A stretch of 64,000 nucleotides of DNA, taken from assembly GCA_963575745.1 (NCBI GenBank), contig CAUYUJ010000759.1:25001-89000 (forward strand), given 5' to 3'. The translations under genes and the position numbers were made by a program. Every line of letters starts with the position of its first letter. The first letter of the stretch is position 1. This DNA comes from Prorocentrum cordatum (Eukaryota > Sar > Dinophyceae > Prorocentrales > Prorocentraceae). Shown here one piece after another: positions 1 to 11,890 of the stretch. The notes below the pieces were generated by a model. That model was not told where the DNA came from. It did not search any database and was given only the letters and a program-made list of their open reading frames with translations.

Positions 1-1040
1 AGAATCATCGTCATTAGCAACATCGTCATCGTCATCAGCATCATCAGCAGGATCATCCGCATCAGCATCAGCATCATCATAAGCATCATCAACATACTCA
101 AAACCATCATCAGCATCATCAGCATCATCATCAGCATCGCCATCAACATCCTCAGCATCATCAGCAGCATCTCCATCATCGTCATCAGCAGCAGCATCAT
201 CACCAACATCAGCATCATCATCGTCAGCTACATCATCAGCATCTGCATCATCAGCATCAGCATCATCATCCTCAGCATCAGCGACATCATCATCAGCAGC
301 ATCAGCATCAGCATCATCGACCTTCGAATCGTCATGGTCGTCATCATCATGATAATCAGCAGCATCATCGGCATCAACATCAGCATCATCAGCATCATCA
401 GCATCATCAGCATCATCAGCATCATCAGCATCATCATCAGCATCATCATACTCATCATCATCAGCACCATCGTCACCAGCAGCATCAGCATCATCATCAT
501 GAGCGGCATCATCAGCATCATCAGATTCATCATTCCAATCATCAGCATCAGCATCATCAACAGCATCATTGTCCGCATCAGCATCAGCATCATCATCAGC
601 ATCATCAGCATCAGCTTCAGCATCACCAGCAGCAGCAGCATCATCAGCATTAGCATCAGCATCCTCATAATTATCATCGTCATCAGCATCATCAGCATCA
701 TCATCATCATGAGCGGCATCATCATCATCATCCACAACATCATCATCATCATCAGCAGCATCATCATTATCGTCGTCGTCGACGGCATCACCATCAGCAT
801 CAGCATCATCATCATCATCAGCATCGTCAGCAGCAGCATCACCATCAGCATCATCATCACCATCACCAGCAGCAGCATCGTCATCAGTGTCGTCATCACA
901 AGTAGCCTCAGCATCATCATCAGCAGCTGCATCAGCAACATCATCAGCATCAGCACTGCCATCCTCAGCAGCAGCATCATCACCATTAATCATCAACCTC
1001 AACATCATCATCAGCAGCATCATCATTAGCATCCACAATT
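1..1040. repeat. Imperfect CAT/TCA trinucleotide tract
   Basis: About 1 kb of imperfect CAT/CAG/CGT triplets, starting inside the tract at the window edge. Every frame on both strands stays open because the triplet unit lacks stops, so the long Ile/Ser/His or Met/Leu-rich frames here are not evidence of a gene. A similar tract recurs at 41.88-42.35 kb. The left boundary is unknown. Confidence 0.95.
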
Positions 1041-1360
1041 ACTCAATATGAATACTACTCTCCCTCTTCCCCTGATGGCGTGCTGGGAATATTCGCCCCC
1101 CCCCCCGCGTACTGTTTTCTTACACACAGGATTCCCGGGAGTTGGGTTTTCGCCTGCGTTTGTTTCAAAATGCTGCTCTCGCCGAGGCGCCGGCCTCATC
1201 TCTGCTCCCGAATCGTTCCGAATCGTGCTCCCGCTGCAGCGTGGGCCTCATTTTCGGATCGGTGTTTTTGCCTCCGTCGTTCAGGATGGCGTTCTCGCCC
1301 CAGCGCGGGCCTCTTTCTCGCGCGCCCATCCGCCCGCCACCACCGCGCCGCACCACGCCC
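1041..1360. other. Non-repetitive spacer, nothing recognised
   Basis: Mixed-composition sequence between the CAT tract and the CA tract, with a short C-run near 1097. No conserved domain, RNA gene or known repeat head is seen. Open frames crossing it derive from the adjoining microsatellites. Confidence 0.6.
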
Positions 1361-1870
<510 letters not shown>

Positions 1871-1979
1871 CCACAGGTCCGCTACGACACGCGTCCGCGG
1901 ATAGAGAAAATCAGCGCCATGGTAAGGGATGGGAGGGAGGGGTAGGATGTCAGATGTTGACGCGAGCGCACCTAACTTG

Positions 1980-2372
1980 CCCTTCTCTCCTCCTCGTCCT
2001 CCTCCTCCTCATCATCATCATCCCCCTTTTTGTTGTCCTCCTCCTCCTTGTTTTCCCCCCCGTCCACCGCCTCCTCCCTCCTCCTCCTCATCCTCCTCCT
2101 CCTCGTCCTCCTCCTCCTCCTCATCATCATCTTCCAGTTCCTCCTCCTCCTCATCATCATCCTCATCCTCCTTCTCCTCCTCTGCCTCATCCTCCTGCTT
2201 CTCCTCCGCCTCCTCCTCCTTCTCGTACGTGTCCTCCTCCTCCTCCTCATCCTGCTCCTCCTCCTCCTCCTCCTCCTCATCCGCCTCTTCCTCCTCCTTT
2301 TCCTCCTCCTCCTCCTCCTCCTCCTCCTCCTCCTCCTCCTCCTCCTCCTCCTCCTCCCCCTCCTCCTCCTAG
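1980..2372. repeat. TCC/CTC polypyrimidine microsatellite
   Basis: Long (TCC)n tract with occasional TCA triplets, becoming pure from about 2290 to 2370. All pyrimidines lie on the + strand, a composition prone to triplex formation. Poly-Ser, poly-Leu or poly-Pro frames on + and poly-Arg/Glu/Gly on - are by-products. Confidence 0.95.
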
Positions 2373-2373
2373 A

Positions 2374-2436
2374 CCACGTCCTCGACGACGACGACGACGA
2401 AGACGACGGCGACGGCGACGGCGACGGCGACAGGCG
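2374..2436. repeat. GAC/GGC triplet tract
   Basis: Immediately follows the TCC tract: a run of GAC triplets passing into GGCGAC units. It is a second, independent triplet expansion sharing a border with the first. Confidence 0.9.
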
Positions 2437-2569
2437 TCCGCCAGTCCTACGCGCTGCTTCACGAATCGGGCCCCCCGCTGAACGTTGCGCGGCACACGGC
2501 CGCGGCTGGGAGGGCGCGGGAGCCACGCAGGCGGCGGCGGCGGAGCTACGCTGCTGGAAGGGAGGATTC

Positions 2570-2830
2570 CAGGTTCGGAAAGTTTGGGCATTCGAAGACT
2601 CGAGGATTGGCAAGGGGTTCGAGGATTCTAGGCTCAATGCTCGATGAATCGAGAATTCCAGGACCTGAGGATTCGAGGTCTTGGGGACGAGGAATTCGAA
2701 GAGTCAACGATGAAGAATTCGAGGAATCGATACTTGAGCACAGAGGGTTCAAGCACTCGAAGGTTCGAGTCGGGGTTCAAGGATGTAAAGTTCGAGGGGG
2801 GATTCGGGGATCGAGTTTCGTTGATCGATG
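2570..2830. repeat. Degenerate short repeat with GATTC/GAATTC core
   Basis: Variants of TTCGAGGATTC and GAATTCGAGGA recur about every 10-25 bases, for example near 2590, 2620, 2650, 2665, 2690, 2715 and 2760. Spacing is irregular and units are diverged, so this looks like an old short-period array. No gene is supported. Confidence 0.7.
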
Positions 2831-3550
2831 TCCCCTCGCGTTCCTCGGAACTGCTGCAGGGCCCGTTCGGCGGGGCAGGCCAAGGACCCAGCAGAGTTAG
2901 AACAAAAACAACCAAACAATACATGTCAGAACAATGAGCATTACCCTGCGACGTAGTCATTTTGCACCAAGCGACCACAGAAGCTTGCCCGAATAAAATG
3001 TATAACGGCAGTGCCGGACGCGCGAATTCCTGTGCGCGCTGCACGAACGCCCGCGCGTGGCACGACTCACTGGACATCAGAGGAAGGACGACGAGTGAGG
3101 CCCCACGCCTGAGGAGAAAGGAAGCGGGAACGAGAGGCAGGAGGAGGGTAGAAGGGGGGCCGAAGAGTAAGCGCGGCAGCAGCAAAGCGACGCGGGAAGA
3201 GGGAAGAAGGCGGCAACGAGGGGGAGAGAGATGAGAAAGGAGGGTGGCGACTCTCGCCAGCGGCTCGCCAAAGAGCAGCGCAATCCGCGCCGCGCCGCCT
3301 GGGCGCCCCCCGGGGAGGAGCTGCTCGCAGCGAATGCAGGCAGCGCGCGAGGCCTGACTCGCCCGCTGGCCTCTCCGCGCACCTCCTGCCCCATGTTCAC
3401 CGCGGGGGCAAGAAACGCCGGCAGGGTCTGCGGGCAGCCCGCGGGAGGCAGCAGTGAGCCTGGGGTCGCGCATCCTCGGAGGGCTCTCGACCTGCGCGGC
3501 CCGGGAGAGCACCGCGCAGGGATGCAGCCAGAGGCCGCCCAGGTCCTCCG
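2831..3550. other. GC-rich spacer with purine-rich patch, no gene recognised
   Basis: A purine-rich patch at about 3100-3235 and GC-rich sequence to 3550. The 344-codon minus-strand frame spanning 2634-3668 crosses the degenerate GATTC repeat and the start of the ~100-bp array, and shows no recognisable domain. I treat it as chance. Confidence 0.5.
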
Positions 3551-3559
3551 CGTCCTCGC

Positions 3560-4356
3560 ACCCCCCAGCAGCCCTCGAAACTGGCGAGAGCTTCGCAGTT
3601 CGAGGCCCCCCATGGGTGCTGACGTCTAATCTGGATCTGCAGTAAGACGTCAATGCGCTGACCAGCACGCCCCCCTCGAAAGCGGCGACAGCTTCGGAGC
3701 CTGGAACCCGTCAGAGATGGCGAGGTCGAGTCTGCATGCTAAACCCCCCAAGCAAACCTCGAAAACGTCGACAAGTTCGCAATCCGCAGCCCACCATGGA
3801 TGGCGAGGTCTACTCTCCAATTGCAGTAAGACGCTACTCTGCTGGACCCCCGAGCAGCCCTCGAAAGTGGCGACAGTTTCGCAGTCCGCAGCCCCACAGG
3901 AATAGCGAGGTGTAACTTGAACCACCCAGTAAGCCTCGAAAGTGGCGGCGGTTTCGCATTTCGCGGCCCGACAGGGATGCCGAGGTCTACTATGGATCGT
4001 TGTTAGGGCGTCACTCTGATGGACCCCCACCAGCCCTCGAAAGTGGCGCCGTTTCGCAGTTCGCAGCACCCCAGGGACGGCGAGGTATCATCTGAATCCG
4101 CCATAGGATGTCACTCACCCCCCGGCAGTCCTCGAAAGTGGCGACACTCTTGCAGTTCGCATCACGCTGTGATAGCAAAGTCTACTCTGAATCTGCGGTA
4201 GGCCGACACTCTGCTGCACCCCCCCGGCAGCCCTCAAAGGTGGTAACAGCTTCGCACTTCGCAGCCCCCAGGGATGACGAGGTTTAATATGGGTCTGCGG
4301 TAGGGCGTCACTCTACTGGACCCCACAGACGCCCTCGAAATTGGCGACAGTTTTGC
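3560..4356 (+). repeat. ~100-bp tandem array, block 1
   Basis: About nine diverged units of roughly 75-105 bp. Each starts near CCCTCGAAAGTGGCGACAG, then has TTCGCAGTTCGCAGCCCC, a GGGATGGCGAGGTCTA-like segment and a CGTCACTCTGCTGGACCCCC-like end. Unit starts lie near 3568, 3675, 3757, 3859, 3934, 4036, 4131, 4233 and 4333. Units differ by many substitutions and indels that break any reading frame. A second block lies at 6.47-6.89 kb and two inverted units near 16.76-16.85 kb. Confidence 0.85.
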
Positions 4357-4359
4357 AGA

Positions 4360-4525
4360 GGTAGGCGGGAGGTAGAAGACAGGCAGAATGTAGGAGACAG
4401 GCGGCAAGAGAAGAGAGGGGCAGGAGGCAGTAAGAATTGAAGAGGAGAGAAGGGGAAGGAGCGAAGGGAGGGCGGGAGGAAGAGGAGGAGGAGGAGGAGG
4501 AGGAGGAGGAGGAGGAGGGGGAGCA
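4360..4525 (+). repeat. Purine-rich tract ending in (GGA)n
   Basis: Nearly all A/G on the + strand from the end of the ~100-bp array, ending in a clean (GGA)n run at about 4487-4516. The same arrangement, ~100-bp array then purine tract, recurs at 6885-7055. Confidence 0.9.
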
Positions 4526-4539
4526 AGGCTGGAGACCGC

Positions 4540-6090
4540 GACGCCCCAATTTAAAAACTATACTGGCGATGGGGCCCAACGATACGCAGCTGTGAGTACC
4601 GCGTTGTGGCCACCGCACTCGGTGGAACCCCCTAGAGGGCGGCGCTCCTCGTGGGGTGCGCACGTGCAAAAAACCTTGCCGCTGGGGCCTTCGGTGGAGC
4701 TCCCTGTGGGGCCACGATCCTCGTGTCGTGAGGGGTGCGCCTAAGTGGGCGGAGGGGACGCATGCAAACCCGGCCGCTGGGGCCTTCGGTGGACCTCCCT
4801 GATGGGGCCACGATCCTCGGGGGGGGAGTGCAGAAATCAGCAGGGGGGGGCGCATGCAAACCCTGTCGCGGGGGCCTTCGGTGAAGCTCCCTGCGGGGCC
4901 ACGATCCTCGTGAGGGGTGCACCTGAGTGGGCGGGGGGGCGCGTGCAAAACCTACCGATGGGGCCTGCGGTGGAGCTCCCTATGGGGCCGGGATCCTCGG
5001 GAGAGGCGTGCCGACGTGGGCGGGAGGGGCGCATGCAAACCCTGCCGCTAGGGCCTTCAGTGGAGCCCCCTGCGGGGCCACGACCCTCGCGATGGGCGCG
5101 CGGGCGCACGCAAACCCTGCCGCCGGGGCCTTCGGTGGACCTCCCTGATGGGGCCACGAAATCTACAGGGGGGCGCGTGCAAACCCTGCCGCTGGGGTCT
5201 TCGGTGGAGTTCCCTATGGGGCCACGATGCTCGGGAAGGGTGCAGAAATCGGCGGGGGGGCGCATGCAAGCCCTGCCGCTGGGGCTTTCGATGGAGCTAC
5301 CAGTGGGGCCACGATCCTCGGGAGGGGCGTGCCGACGGGGGCGGGGGCGACGCGTGCAAGCCCTGCCGCCAGGGCCTTCGGTGCAGCTCCCTATGGGGCC
5401 ACGATCCTCGTGAGGAGTGTGCAGAAATCAGCGGGGGGGCGCATGCAAACTCTGCCGCCGGGGCCTTCGGTGGACCTCCCTATGGGACCGCGATCCTCGT
5501 GAGGGGCGCGCCGAAATGGGCAGGGGGGCGCGCGCGCAAACCTTGCCGCCGGGGCCTTCGGGGGAGTTCCCTATGGGGCCACGATCCTCGTGAGGGGTAT
5601 TCGGACATCTACGGGGGGGCGCGTGCAAAACCTACCGCGGGGGCCTTCGGTAAAGCTCCAGCTCCCTGCGGGGCCACGATCCTCGCGAGGGGTGTGCCGA
5701 AATGAGCGGGGGGACGCATGCAAACCCTGCCGCTGGAGCCTTCGGTGGACATCCTTATGGGGCCACGATCCCCGTGAGGGGTGTGCAAAAATCAGCGGGG
5801 GGGGCGCATGCAAACTCTGCCGCCGGGGCCTTGGGTGAAGCTACCTATGGGGACTCGATCCTCGGGAGGGGCGCGCCGACGTGAGCGGGGGGGGGGGGGC
5901 GCATGCAAACACTGCCGCTAGAGCCTTCAGTGGAGCTACCCATGGGCGGCAAGCAGAAGCAGGAATGGGACTAGGGGGAGGGGGAGGAAGAAGGAGGCAG
6001 CGGGGGGGCGAGGTGAGACGCGGGGCGCTGTCTTTTCAACAGGAGGACCCAACACCACAGAATGGCTGGGGACAAGAACCCAACGGAGGG
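4540..6090 (+). mobile_element. Composite element with ~70-95-bp unit array, copy 1
   Basis: A leader (AAAAACTATACTGGCGA, then a GGGCCCAACGATACGCAG-like stretch to GAGTACCG at about 4600) is followed by some fifteen units. The unit core is GGGGCCTTCGGTGGAGCTCC then CTATGGGGCCACGATCCTCG. After a short purine-rich segment comes a trailer, GACGCGGGGCGCTGTCTTTT then GAGGACCCAACACCACAG, ending near 6080. Matching leader and trailer occur in reverse orientation at 38.34 and 36.33 kb. No coding capacity was found: unit lengths vary by non-multiples of three. Confidence 0.75.
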
Positions 6091-6465
6091 CTGGGAACCA
6101 CCGAATCATTCCCGTGGGATGTACCCAACCGCGGCTACAAGCAATGCGAAGTATATTGTCAGACAGCTCCATATCATAAAAATACATAGGCGAATCTGCA
6201 ACCCCAATGAATACGTCGCCAGAGAACGCCCGCCACGCCCAGCGCCCACCCACGCAGCATCTCTTGCGACCCGGATCGGACGCGGGGAAATGACGACGAA
6301 AGGCCGCGGGGCAGGAGGGCGGAGACAGAGACGAAGGAGGACAGAGGCTGGATGGGCAAACACAACCACGCGCTACGCACAGGCGCGAAGCGCTGGACAA
6401 CAGACGTGGGCGACGACAGATCCGCGAGGGCGAAGCCGCCTGATGCTGAGACGCGTCGGAGGCTA
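6091..6465. other. Spacer without recognised gene
   Basis: Mixed GC-rich sequence between the composite element and the second ~100-bp array. No head, tail, RNA gene or domain-bearing frame was seen. Confidence 0.5.
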
Positions 6466-6469
6466 CTTT

Positions 6470-6890
6470 TTTGGACCGCCCGAGAGCCCACGAAAACGGC
6501 AACGCTTGCGCAATTCGCAGCTCCCCGGAGAGCGCGAGGTCTAATTCTGACGCGCGCGTGGCACCACTCCGATGGAACGAGAGCTTCGACCATTGCGCAG
6601 TTGGCAGTCCCACACGGAAGACGAGGTGTAGTTCTGTTTGTCAGGTCCCCATTCCACTGAACCTCCCATTAGCCCAGAAGGCGGCGACTGTCGCGCAGTT
6701 CGCAGCCCCGCAGGGAAAACGAGGTCTAAATCCGATACCCGGAAAACCACGAAAGCGGCGACAGATGCGCCATGCGCAGCCGACAGTAAGGGCGAAGTCA
6801 AGCTCACATGCGCGTAGGACACCAGTCCGCTGGACATCACGGAAGCCCACGCGAGCGGACAGAGTTGCACGGGTGGCAGCGCCGCAAGGA
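6470..6890 (+). repeat. ~100-bp tandem array, block 2
   Basis: Four to five diverged units of the 3.56-4.36 kb family. Units carry AAGGCGGCGACTGTCGCGCA-like starts, TTCGCAGCCCCGCAGGGAAA-like middles and ACGAGGTCTAA. It is separated from block 1 by the composite element and followed by its own purine tract. Confidence 0.8.
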
Positions 6891-7055
6891 GGAGGCAGCA
6901 GGGAGGAGGCAGCAGGGAGGAGCAGGAGAAACAGGGGGACCAAGAAGGAGGAGGAGAAACAGGAGGAGCATGGCGAGAAGGAGGAGCAGGAGGAGAAGGA
7001 CGAGGAAAAGGGAGGAGGACGAGGAGGGTGAGGAGGAGAGAAAGGAGAAGCTGCT
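6885..7055 (+). repeat. Purine-rich (GGA/GCA) tract
   Basis: GGAGGAGGCAGCAG-type repeats, almost pure A/G on the + strand. It parallels the tract after block 1 of the ~100-bp array. Confidence 0.9.
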
Positions 7056-7593
7056 GGACACCACGCCTTTTCTTTCAAACCGAAAACCTGAGAAGCGAAC
7101 TCACGAATAATGCGTCATTGGCCCCCCCCACCAAGCCCTCCGCATGGATTCCCCAGCGCTTTCCGCACCGAAGATACGGGAAATAGGTCGGATGTTCCCG
7201 ACTTGGAAAACTCGAAGCAGGCAGAGTGGAAGGGGGCCAGAATAAGCATCTTCTCTTGAAATAAATCAGCGTACACATCGTTTTCTTCAATCAGAGCTCT
7301 GACAGCAGACCTATCTCAGACGTTCAGCACTGTAAACTGACGTTCCCACTCGTTTCCCTTCGAAGATGTGAATATGTAGCTTGCCTACAGCTCTACTTAA
7401 GTAGAAAGATGCCCATTGGTTATCCAAAAGTCCGGTGTAAATGCTTTTTGTTTGTCGCACTTCTGGTAAAGGACATATTTTAATAATTTCGATACTGCCG
7501 TTTTTGCCAATTAATGTGTCTATGCCCTTCAGCCCTGTAGCTCCAACTAATAATGAAAAGAACATCGCCTCGAGATAAACTATAGAGTACGAA

Positions 7594-7638
7594 CTGAATG
7601 GCGGCCGTAAACCGTCAACCGACCTCGTAGAGCTCCTT
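7594..7638 (+). repeat. Degenerate superfamily head (missing second arm)
   Basis: CTGAATGGCGGCCGTAAACC, then GTCAAC, runs directly into GACCTCGTAGAGCTCCTT. The second hairpin arm (TTACCGCCGG) is deleted. This is the leftmost recognisable head. The flanking 7.1-8.2 kb is AT-rich and holds type-C-like fragments but no gene. Confidence 0.7.
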
Positions 7639-8059
7639 ACACACATAACAGTGCTCTCAATGCGGACAGTAAGCTCCCTGGAATATAAATTTGGAAACTG
7701 GAGAAGAAAATTGTTGGGGGGTTCCAATGGATGACCAGTTGCACAAAGGTTTGTGTAATACAGCAGCTAGAGACATAAACATTGCAGGCGAACGCAACAG
7801 GAACTACTCCAGTTGCACAGAGACATACTTCGCCTAAAGAATTGTCAAATGTCTAATATTTTTTAGAAAACCTCCAGTTTCTTCAAAAGAACTGCTAAAT
7901 GTTGAGGTCGATCCCTCGAAATCAATCGACAGAAATAGCTACCCCTGAGGTTTTCACCCGCAAACGCAGCGCGATCCAATTCTCAGTGAAATAATCTTGG
8001 ATGTCATACCGAATTCTCAAATTTCACCCAATCTCCTGAAAACCGCAAAACGATCAATT

Positions 8060-8160
8060 CATGTCAACTGAAAGTCGGTTGCTCTACGTTTTTTGATAAT
8101 AATACTGCAGCTACGGATCAACCAAAAAAGTATCGGCTGACGCAGCATAACCTACTGCAA
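8060..8160 (+). repeat. Decayed type-C body fragment
   Basis: GTCGGTTGCTCTACG, TGATAATAATACTGCAGCTA then CGGATCAAC correspond to the type-C body motif seen repeatedly at 17.6-20.5 kb. The copy is diverged and bounded by the next degenerate head at 8196. Confidence 0.6.
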
Positions 8161-8195
8161 ATGGGTGAAATACGTCACCTTAAACCAAATAGTCA

Positions 8196-8254
8196 CTGGA
8201 GCCAGCGGTAAGCCGGCAAGCAGAGTTACCACCGGGGGGATGCGTAGAGCTTCT
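8196..8254 (+). repeat. Degenerate superfamily head
   Basis: CTGGAGCCAGCGGTAAGCCG, GTTACCACCGGGGGGATG and CGTAGAGCTTCT preserve the arm-spacer-arm-CGTAGAGCT order with several substitutions. The 650 bases that follow (8255-8900) show diverged superfamily-like text and no gene. Confidence 0.65.
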
Positions 8255-8904
8255 GTCCGAACACAGAAACCTCTACATAATAGCGCTGATTCGAAACGTC
8301 GAAGCTGTAGACTGTTGCGTCCAAGGCTGCCGTTCCAGGTGCTGCAATCGAGAGCTTCGCAGCTACTCTAAATCTCGAGAGTTGGCAGAAGTGCGGCGCA
8401 ACGCAGCAGAGCGGTAGCAGAGCGAGATTAGTTTCTTCGAGCATAGCTCAAATAGAAAACTGGGCTTAAGTGTCTAGGAGTAACAAAGAAAAACTATTGA
8501 ATTTGCCTGCGTGCTGAAGCAAGCTGAGCCCTGAAATCTGTCAACATGCCAAGATTTAGGCGAGAGGTATTTCGACGCAGCGGAAGTCGCTGCAGAGTGG
8601 AACTAGTTTTCATCCATAGCCTCAGCATGCAAACAAGCTCAGCTCCCTGGAAGTCGAAGCGAGCAGCTATTAGTCGTCACAACAGAATCGTACCAGCAGA
8701 GATGTGAACGCGCCTTGAATCTCGAGTTTTTCGCAATCGCAAAAGTCGACAGCGAGCAAGATTGCAGTGTGAAACTAGTTCATTCGAATACAGCTCGAGT
8801 AGCAAACAAAGTTTAGCTCTCTCTAAACTGTCCACATATTTCGAGGCTGCTAAATCGTTTCGTGGTCCGGAAAATGCATTCCGACGGGCGACGGTTCCCC
8901 CGAA

Positions 8905-9520
8905 CTGGGAGCTGGCGGTAATACGTCAGCCTCGGCTACCGCCGGGAACTCGCAGAGCTCCCTTGCGACATACATGAATGGCATGCGGGCGCGGCAATCT
9001 CGCATTCCGCGCGCGCAAAGGTGCGGTTTCATGAAGAGGACGTGGAGGAGGACACGGAGCGAGGAGAAGAAGAAGGTGCAGGAGGCCGGGGAGGAGAAGG
9101 AAGAGGAGAAGAAGGAGCAGGAGAAGGAGAAGGAGCGGGAGGAGGAGGAAGAGAGGATGACGAGCAGGAGGAGGGAAAGCTGGAGGGGGGGAAAGGGGAC
9201 GACCATGATGGCGAGGAAGAAGAGGAGGAGGGGGAAGAGAAGAGAAGGAGGAGGAGGAGGAGAAAGAGGAAAACGAGCAGATGGAGGCGGAAGAGGAGGA
9301 GGAGGAGGAGGAGGAGAAAGAGGAGCAGGAGGAGGACGAGGAGAAGGAGGAGGAGTAGGAGGAGGGGGAGGAAAGGGGAGAAGAAGAGAAGAAGGAGAAG
9401 GGAGGAAGGAAGAAGAGCAGAGGAGCAGGGGAAGTGGGAGGAGGAGAAGAAGGCAAAGGAGGAGAAAGAGGAGGGGGAGAAAAACGAGAAGACGTCTCGA
9501 TACCGTAGGCGAATGGACCT
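8905..9520 (+). mobile_element. Head with purine-tract interior, copy 1
   Basis: A head (8905-8964) is followed by CAATCTCGCATTCCGCGC and then about 500 bases of (GGA/GAA)n purine tract to about 9490, then AGACGTCTCGAT and CGTAGGCGAATG. The same four-part order recurs at 11.16-11.66 kb, and its first three parts at 16.17 kb. The Glu/Arg/Gly-rich frames inside are microsatellite products. Confidence 0.75.
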
Positions 9521-9599
9521 GGTGACCATCTGTTTCGGAAAATGTTTTTCGGCTCCATGGCCCAACCTACAGCTCCAATAAAGCAGAGAAAACTTCGAT

Positions 9600-10590
9600 C
9601 ATCTTCTTAAAACACTAGCAGCACGAATAGTTGTTTGGTTCCAGCTCTGGAAGAAGACCGAGTTCGGGCATCTAGATACTTGAGACCCAGCAATCCTGAT
9701 GATGTCATATCGATTGCTGTGCCGAACAGCTCTGTCGCTCATCTGCAGCTCGAGTTAAGTCAAGAAAATAAGCAGCATCTCAAAACAAATGCGGAGTACG
9801 GATATGTTTTGGTTCCAACTCTGGTAGCAGACCAAGTTCGGGCATCTAGATAGGTCAGACTAGCGATCATTGTGATTTCCATGTCGATTTCTGTGCCGAA
9901 CAGCTCCGTAGCTCATCTGCAGCTCGCGTTGAGCTAAGAAAGTCATGATTGCCTCACCAAAAAAACGCGCACGATGCGTTTTGTTGGTTCCAACACTGGT
10001 AGCAGACCAAGTTCGGCCATCCAGATACTTGAGACTGGCGCTACTGATGATTCTCTTTCGATTGCTGTGCCGAACAGCTCTGTAGCTCATCTGCACCTCG
10101 AGCTAAGTTAAGAAAATCATAACCATCTCGAGAAAATGCAGGAGTACGAATAGCTTGTTGCTCGGTAATAGACCGAGTTCGGCCATCTGGATACTTCGAA
10201 CTAGTTATCCTGGTGATTGTCCTTCGGTTGCTGCGCCAAACAGCTCTGTAGCTTCTCTGTAGCTCGAGTTAAATTAAGAAAACCGGCAGTACCTGCCAAG
10301 GTGACACCTAACAGCCAATCCCGCCTGAGTGCTTTTTTACAGTAATATCTACCCGATCGACCTGATATTGAGATGACGAGCATGGCTGAGATCGGATATG
10401 GGGGGGGAAGATATTAGAGCTCGAACGAGTTGTTGAATTTCGAGACAATAATTTTAAACCGACCAAAATGATGCATAACTTCCGTCGAGATTTTTCGGGC
10501 AAACTAGCCCCCCAGCGCGCCAGAATTAATCTCTAGCTTCGCCGCTTCGCTCTTAGGGAAGCTCTACGAGTACATCAGCATCATATCAAA
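9600..10590 (+). repeat. Diverged ~175-bp satellite block with tail
   Basis: Monomers of about 166-175 bp recur, marked by AGACCGAGTTCGGGCATCTA at 9655 and its variants at 9829 and 10005 and near 10170. They carry CTGTGCCGAACAGCTCTGT and CAGCTCGAGTTAAGT. From about 10300 the block passes into the superfamily tail (ACCCGATCGACCTGA, CCGTCGAGATTTTTCGGGC) and ends GGAAGCTCTACGAGTAC near 10573. These are an older branch of the ~178-bp satellite seen after 22 kb. Confidence 0.8.
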
Positions 10591-11163
10591 CAAATGCAGA
10601 GAACGAGTAGTCGTTTCATTCCAGCTCTGGTAGCAAACCGACTTCGGGCATCTAGATACGTCAGACCAGCGCTCCTGATGATTGTCTTTCGATCGCTGTG
10701 CCGAACAGCTCTGTAGCTCACCTGCAGCTCGAGTTAAGTTAAGAAAACAATCATTACCTCAAGAAAAAATAGCAGAGTACGAATAGCTGTCTGGTTCCAG
10801 CTCTGGTAGCAGACCGACTTCGGCCATCTAGATACTTCAGACTAGCGCTCCTGGCGATTCTCGTTCGATTGATGTGCCGAACAGCTATGTTGCTCATCTG
10901 CAGCTCGAGTTCAGGCATGAAAACCGGCAGCTCCTGCTAGGATGACTCTCAACAGACGATCCCGCCTGAGTGCTTTTTTGACAATAATATCTATCCGAAC
11001 GACCTGAGATTAAGATGCCGAGCGGGAATAGGATCGAATACGAAGGGAAAAATCCTAGAGCTCTAACGAATGTTCACATTTCGATGAAAAGATTTAAGAT
11101 CTGTCCAGAAGGAGGAAGAGATTTTTTAAAAACTTAAATATTATTTGAGAATTTTCGGGCCAA
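10591..11163 (+). repeat. Second diverged satellite block, tail truncated
   Basis: Two further ~175-bp monomers (pivots near 10630 and 10808) pass into the tail module (GATCCCGCCTGAGTGC, then AGATTTTTTAAAAACTTAAA). The tail stops at TTTTCGGGCCAACA, where the next head begins. Confidence 0.75.
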
Positions 11164-11660
11164 CAGGGAGCCCGCGGTAAAACGTCAACCTTGGTTACCG
11201 CCAGGGACTCGTAGAGCTTCCTTGCGATGCACACGGATGGCACGCAAGCGCGGAAATCTCGCATTCCGCGCGCGCGCGAGGGGCACGCAGCGCCATGCAG
11301 GAGGAGGAGGAGGCGAGGAGAAGAAGGAGTGAGACGGAGAAGAAGTGCAGGGGGCTGAGGAAGAAGAGAGGAGGAGGAGGAGGTGGATGAGAAGGAAGAG
11401 TAGGATGACGAACAGGAGGAGGGGGGAGAGCGGAGGGGGAAGAGGAGGAGGAGGATGACGAGAAAGAGCAGGATGTGCAGGAGACAGAGAGCAGGAGGAG
11501 AAGGTGGAGGACGCAGAGCAGGAGGAGGAGAGGAAGGAGTAGGGGGGAGGAGGAAGAGCAGAAGGAGAACGAGGAGGAGAAGGGTTTACAGTTCAAATAG
11601 TTTTTCAGTCGCAGCTTGCAGGCCGTATTAAGACGTCTCGATGTCGTAGGCGAATGCTCT
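11164..11660 (+). mobile_element. Head with purine-tract interior, copy 2
   Basis: Head 11164-11222, then AAATCTCGCATTCCGCGCGC, a (GGA)n-rich tract at about 11298-11582, then AGACGTCTCGAT and CGTAGGCGAATG near 11632-11656. It has the same order and flanks as the 8.9-9.5 kb copy, so this is a reproducible element type and not a chance neighbour of a microsatellite. Confidence 0.75.
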
Positions 11661-11890
11661 TATGACTGCATCTCGCACAGTGCTCAGCTGAATAGCCAGC
11701 CTCACCTCGAATGAAGTAAAGAACACAGAATACAAATAGTTGTTGGGTTTCGGTTCTGGTAGCAGACCGAGTCCAGATATCTGAATACTTGAGACTAGCG
11801 TTCCTGATGATATCCTTCCAATTGGTGTGCCACGCAGCTCTGTAGCTCATCTACAGCTCGAGTTAAGTCCAGGAAACCATCATCATCTCG
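11661..11890 (+). repeat. Single diverged satellite monomer
   Basis: Contains AGCAGACCGAGTCCAGATAT, CCACGCAGCTCTGTAGCTCA and CAGCTCGAGTTAAGTCCAGG, related to the 9.6 kb monomers. It is interrupted at about 11891 by the leader of the ~90-bp family. Confidence 0.7.

Noticed and set aside
8974-9581. Glu/Arg/Gly-rich frames of 180-210 codons
   Set aside because: They lie wholly in a purine tract that forms the interior of a repeat element; the same tract elsewhere has other lengths and frames.
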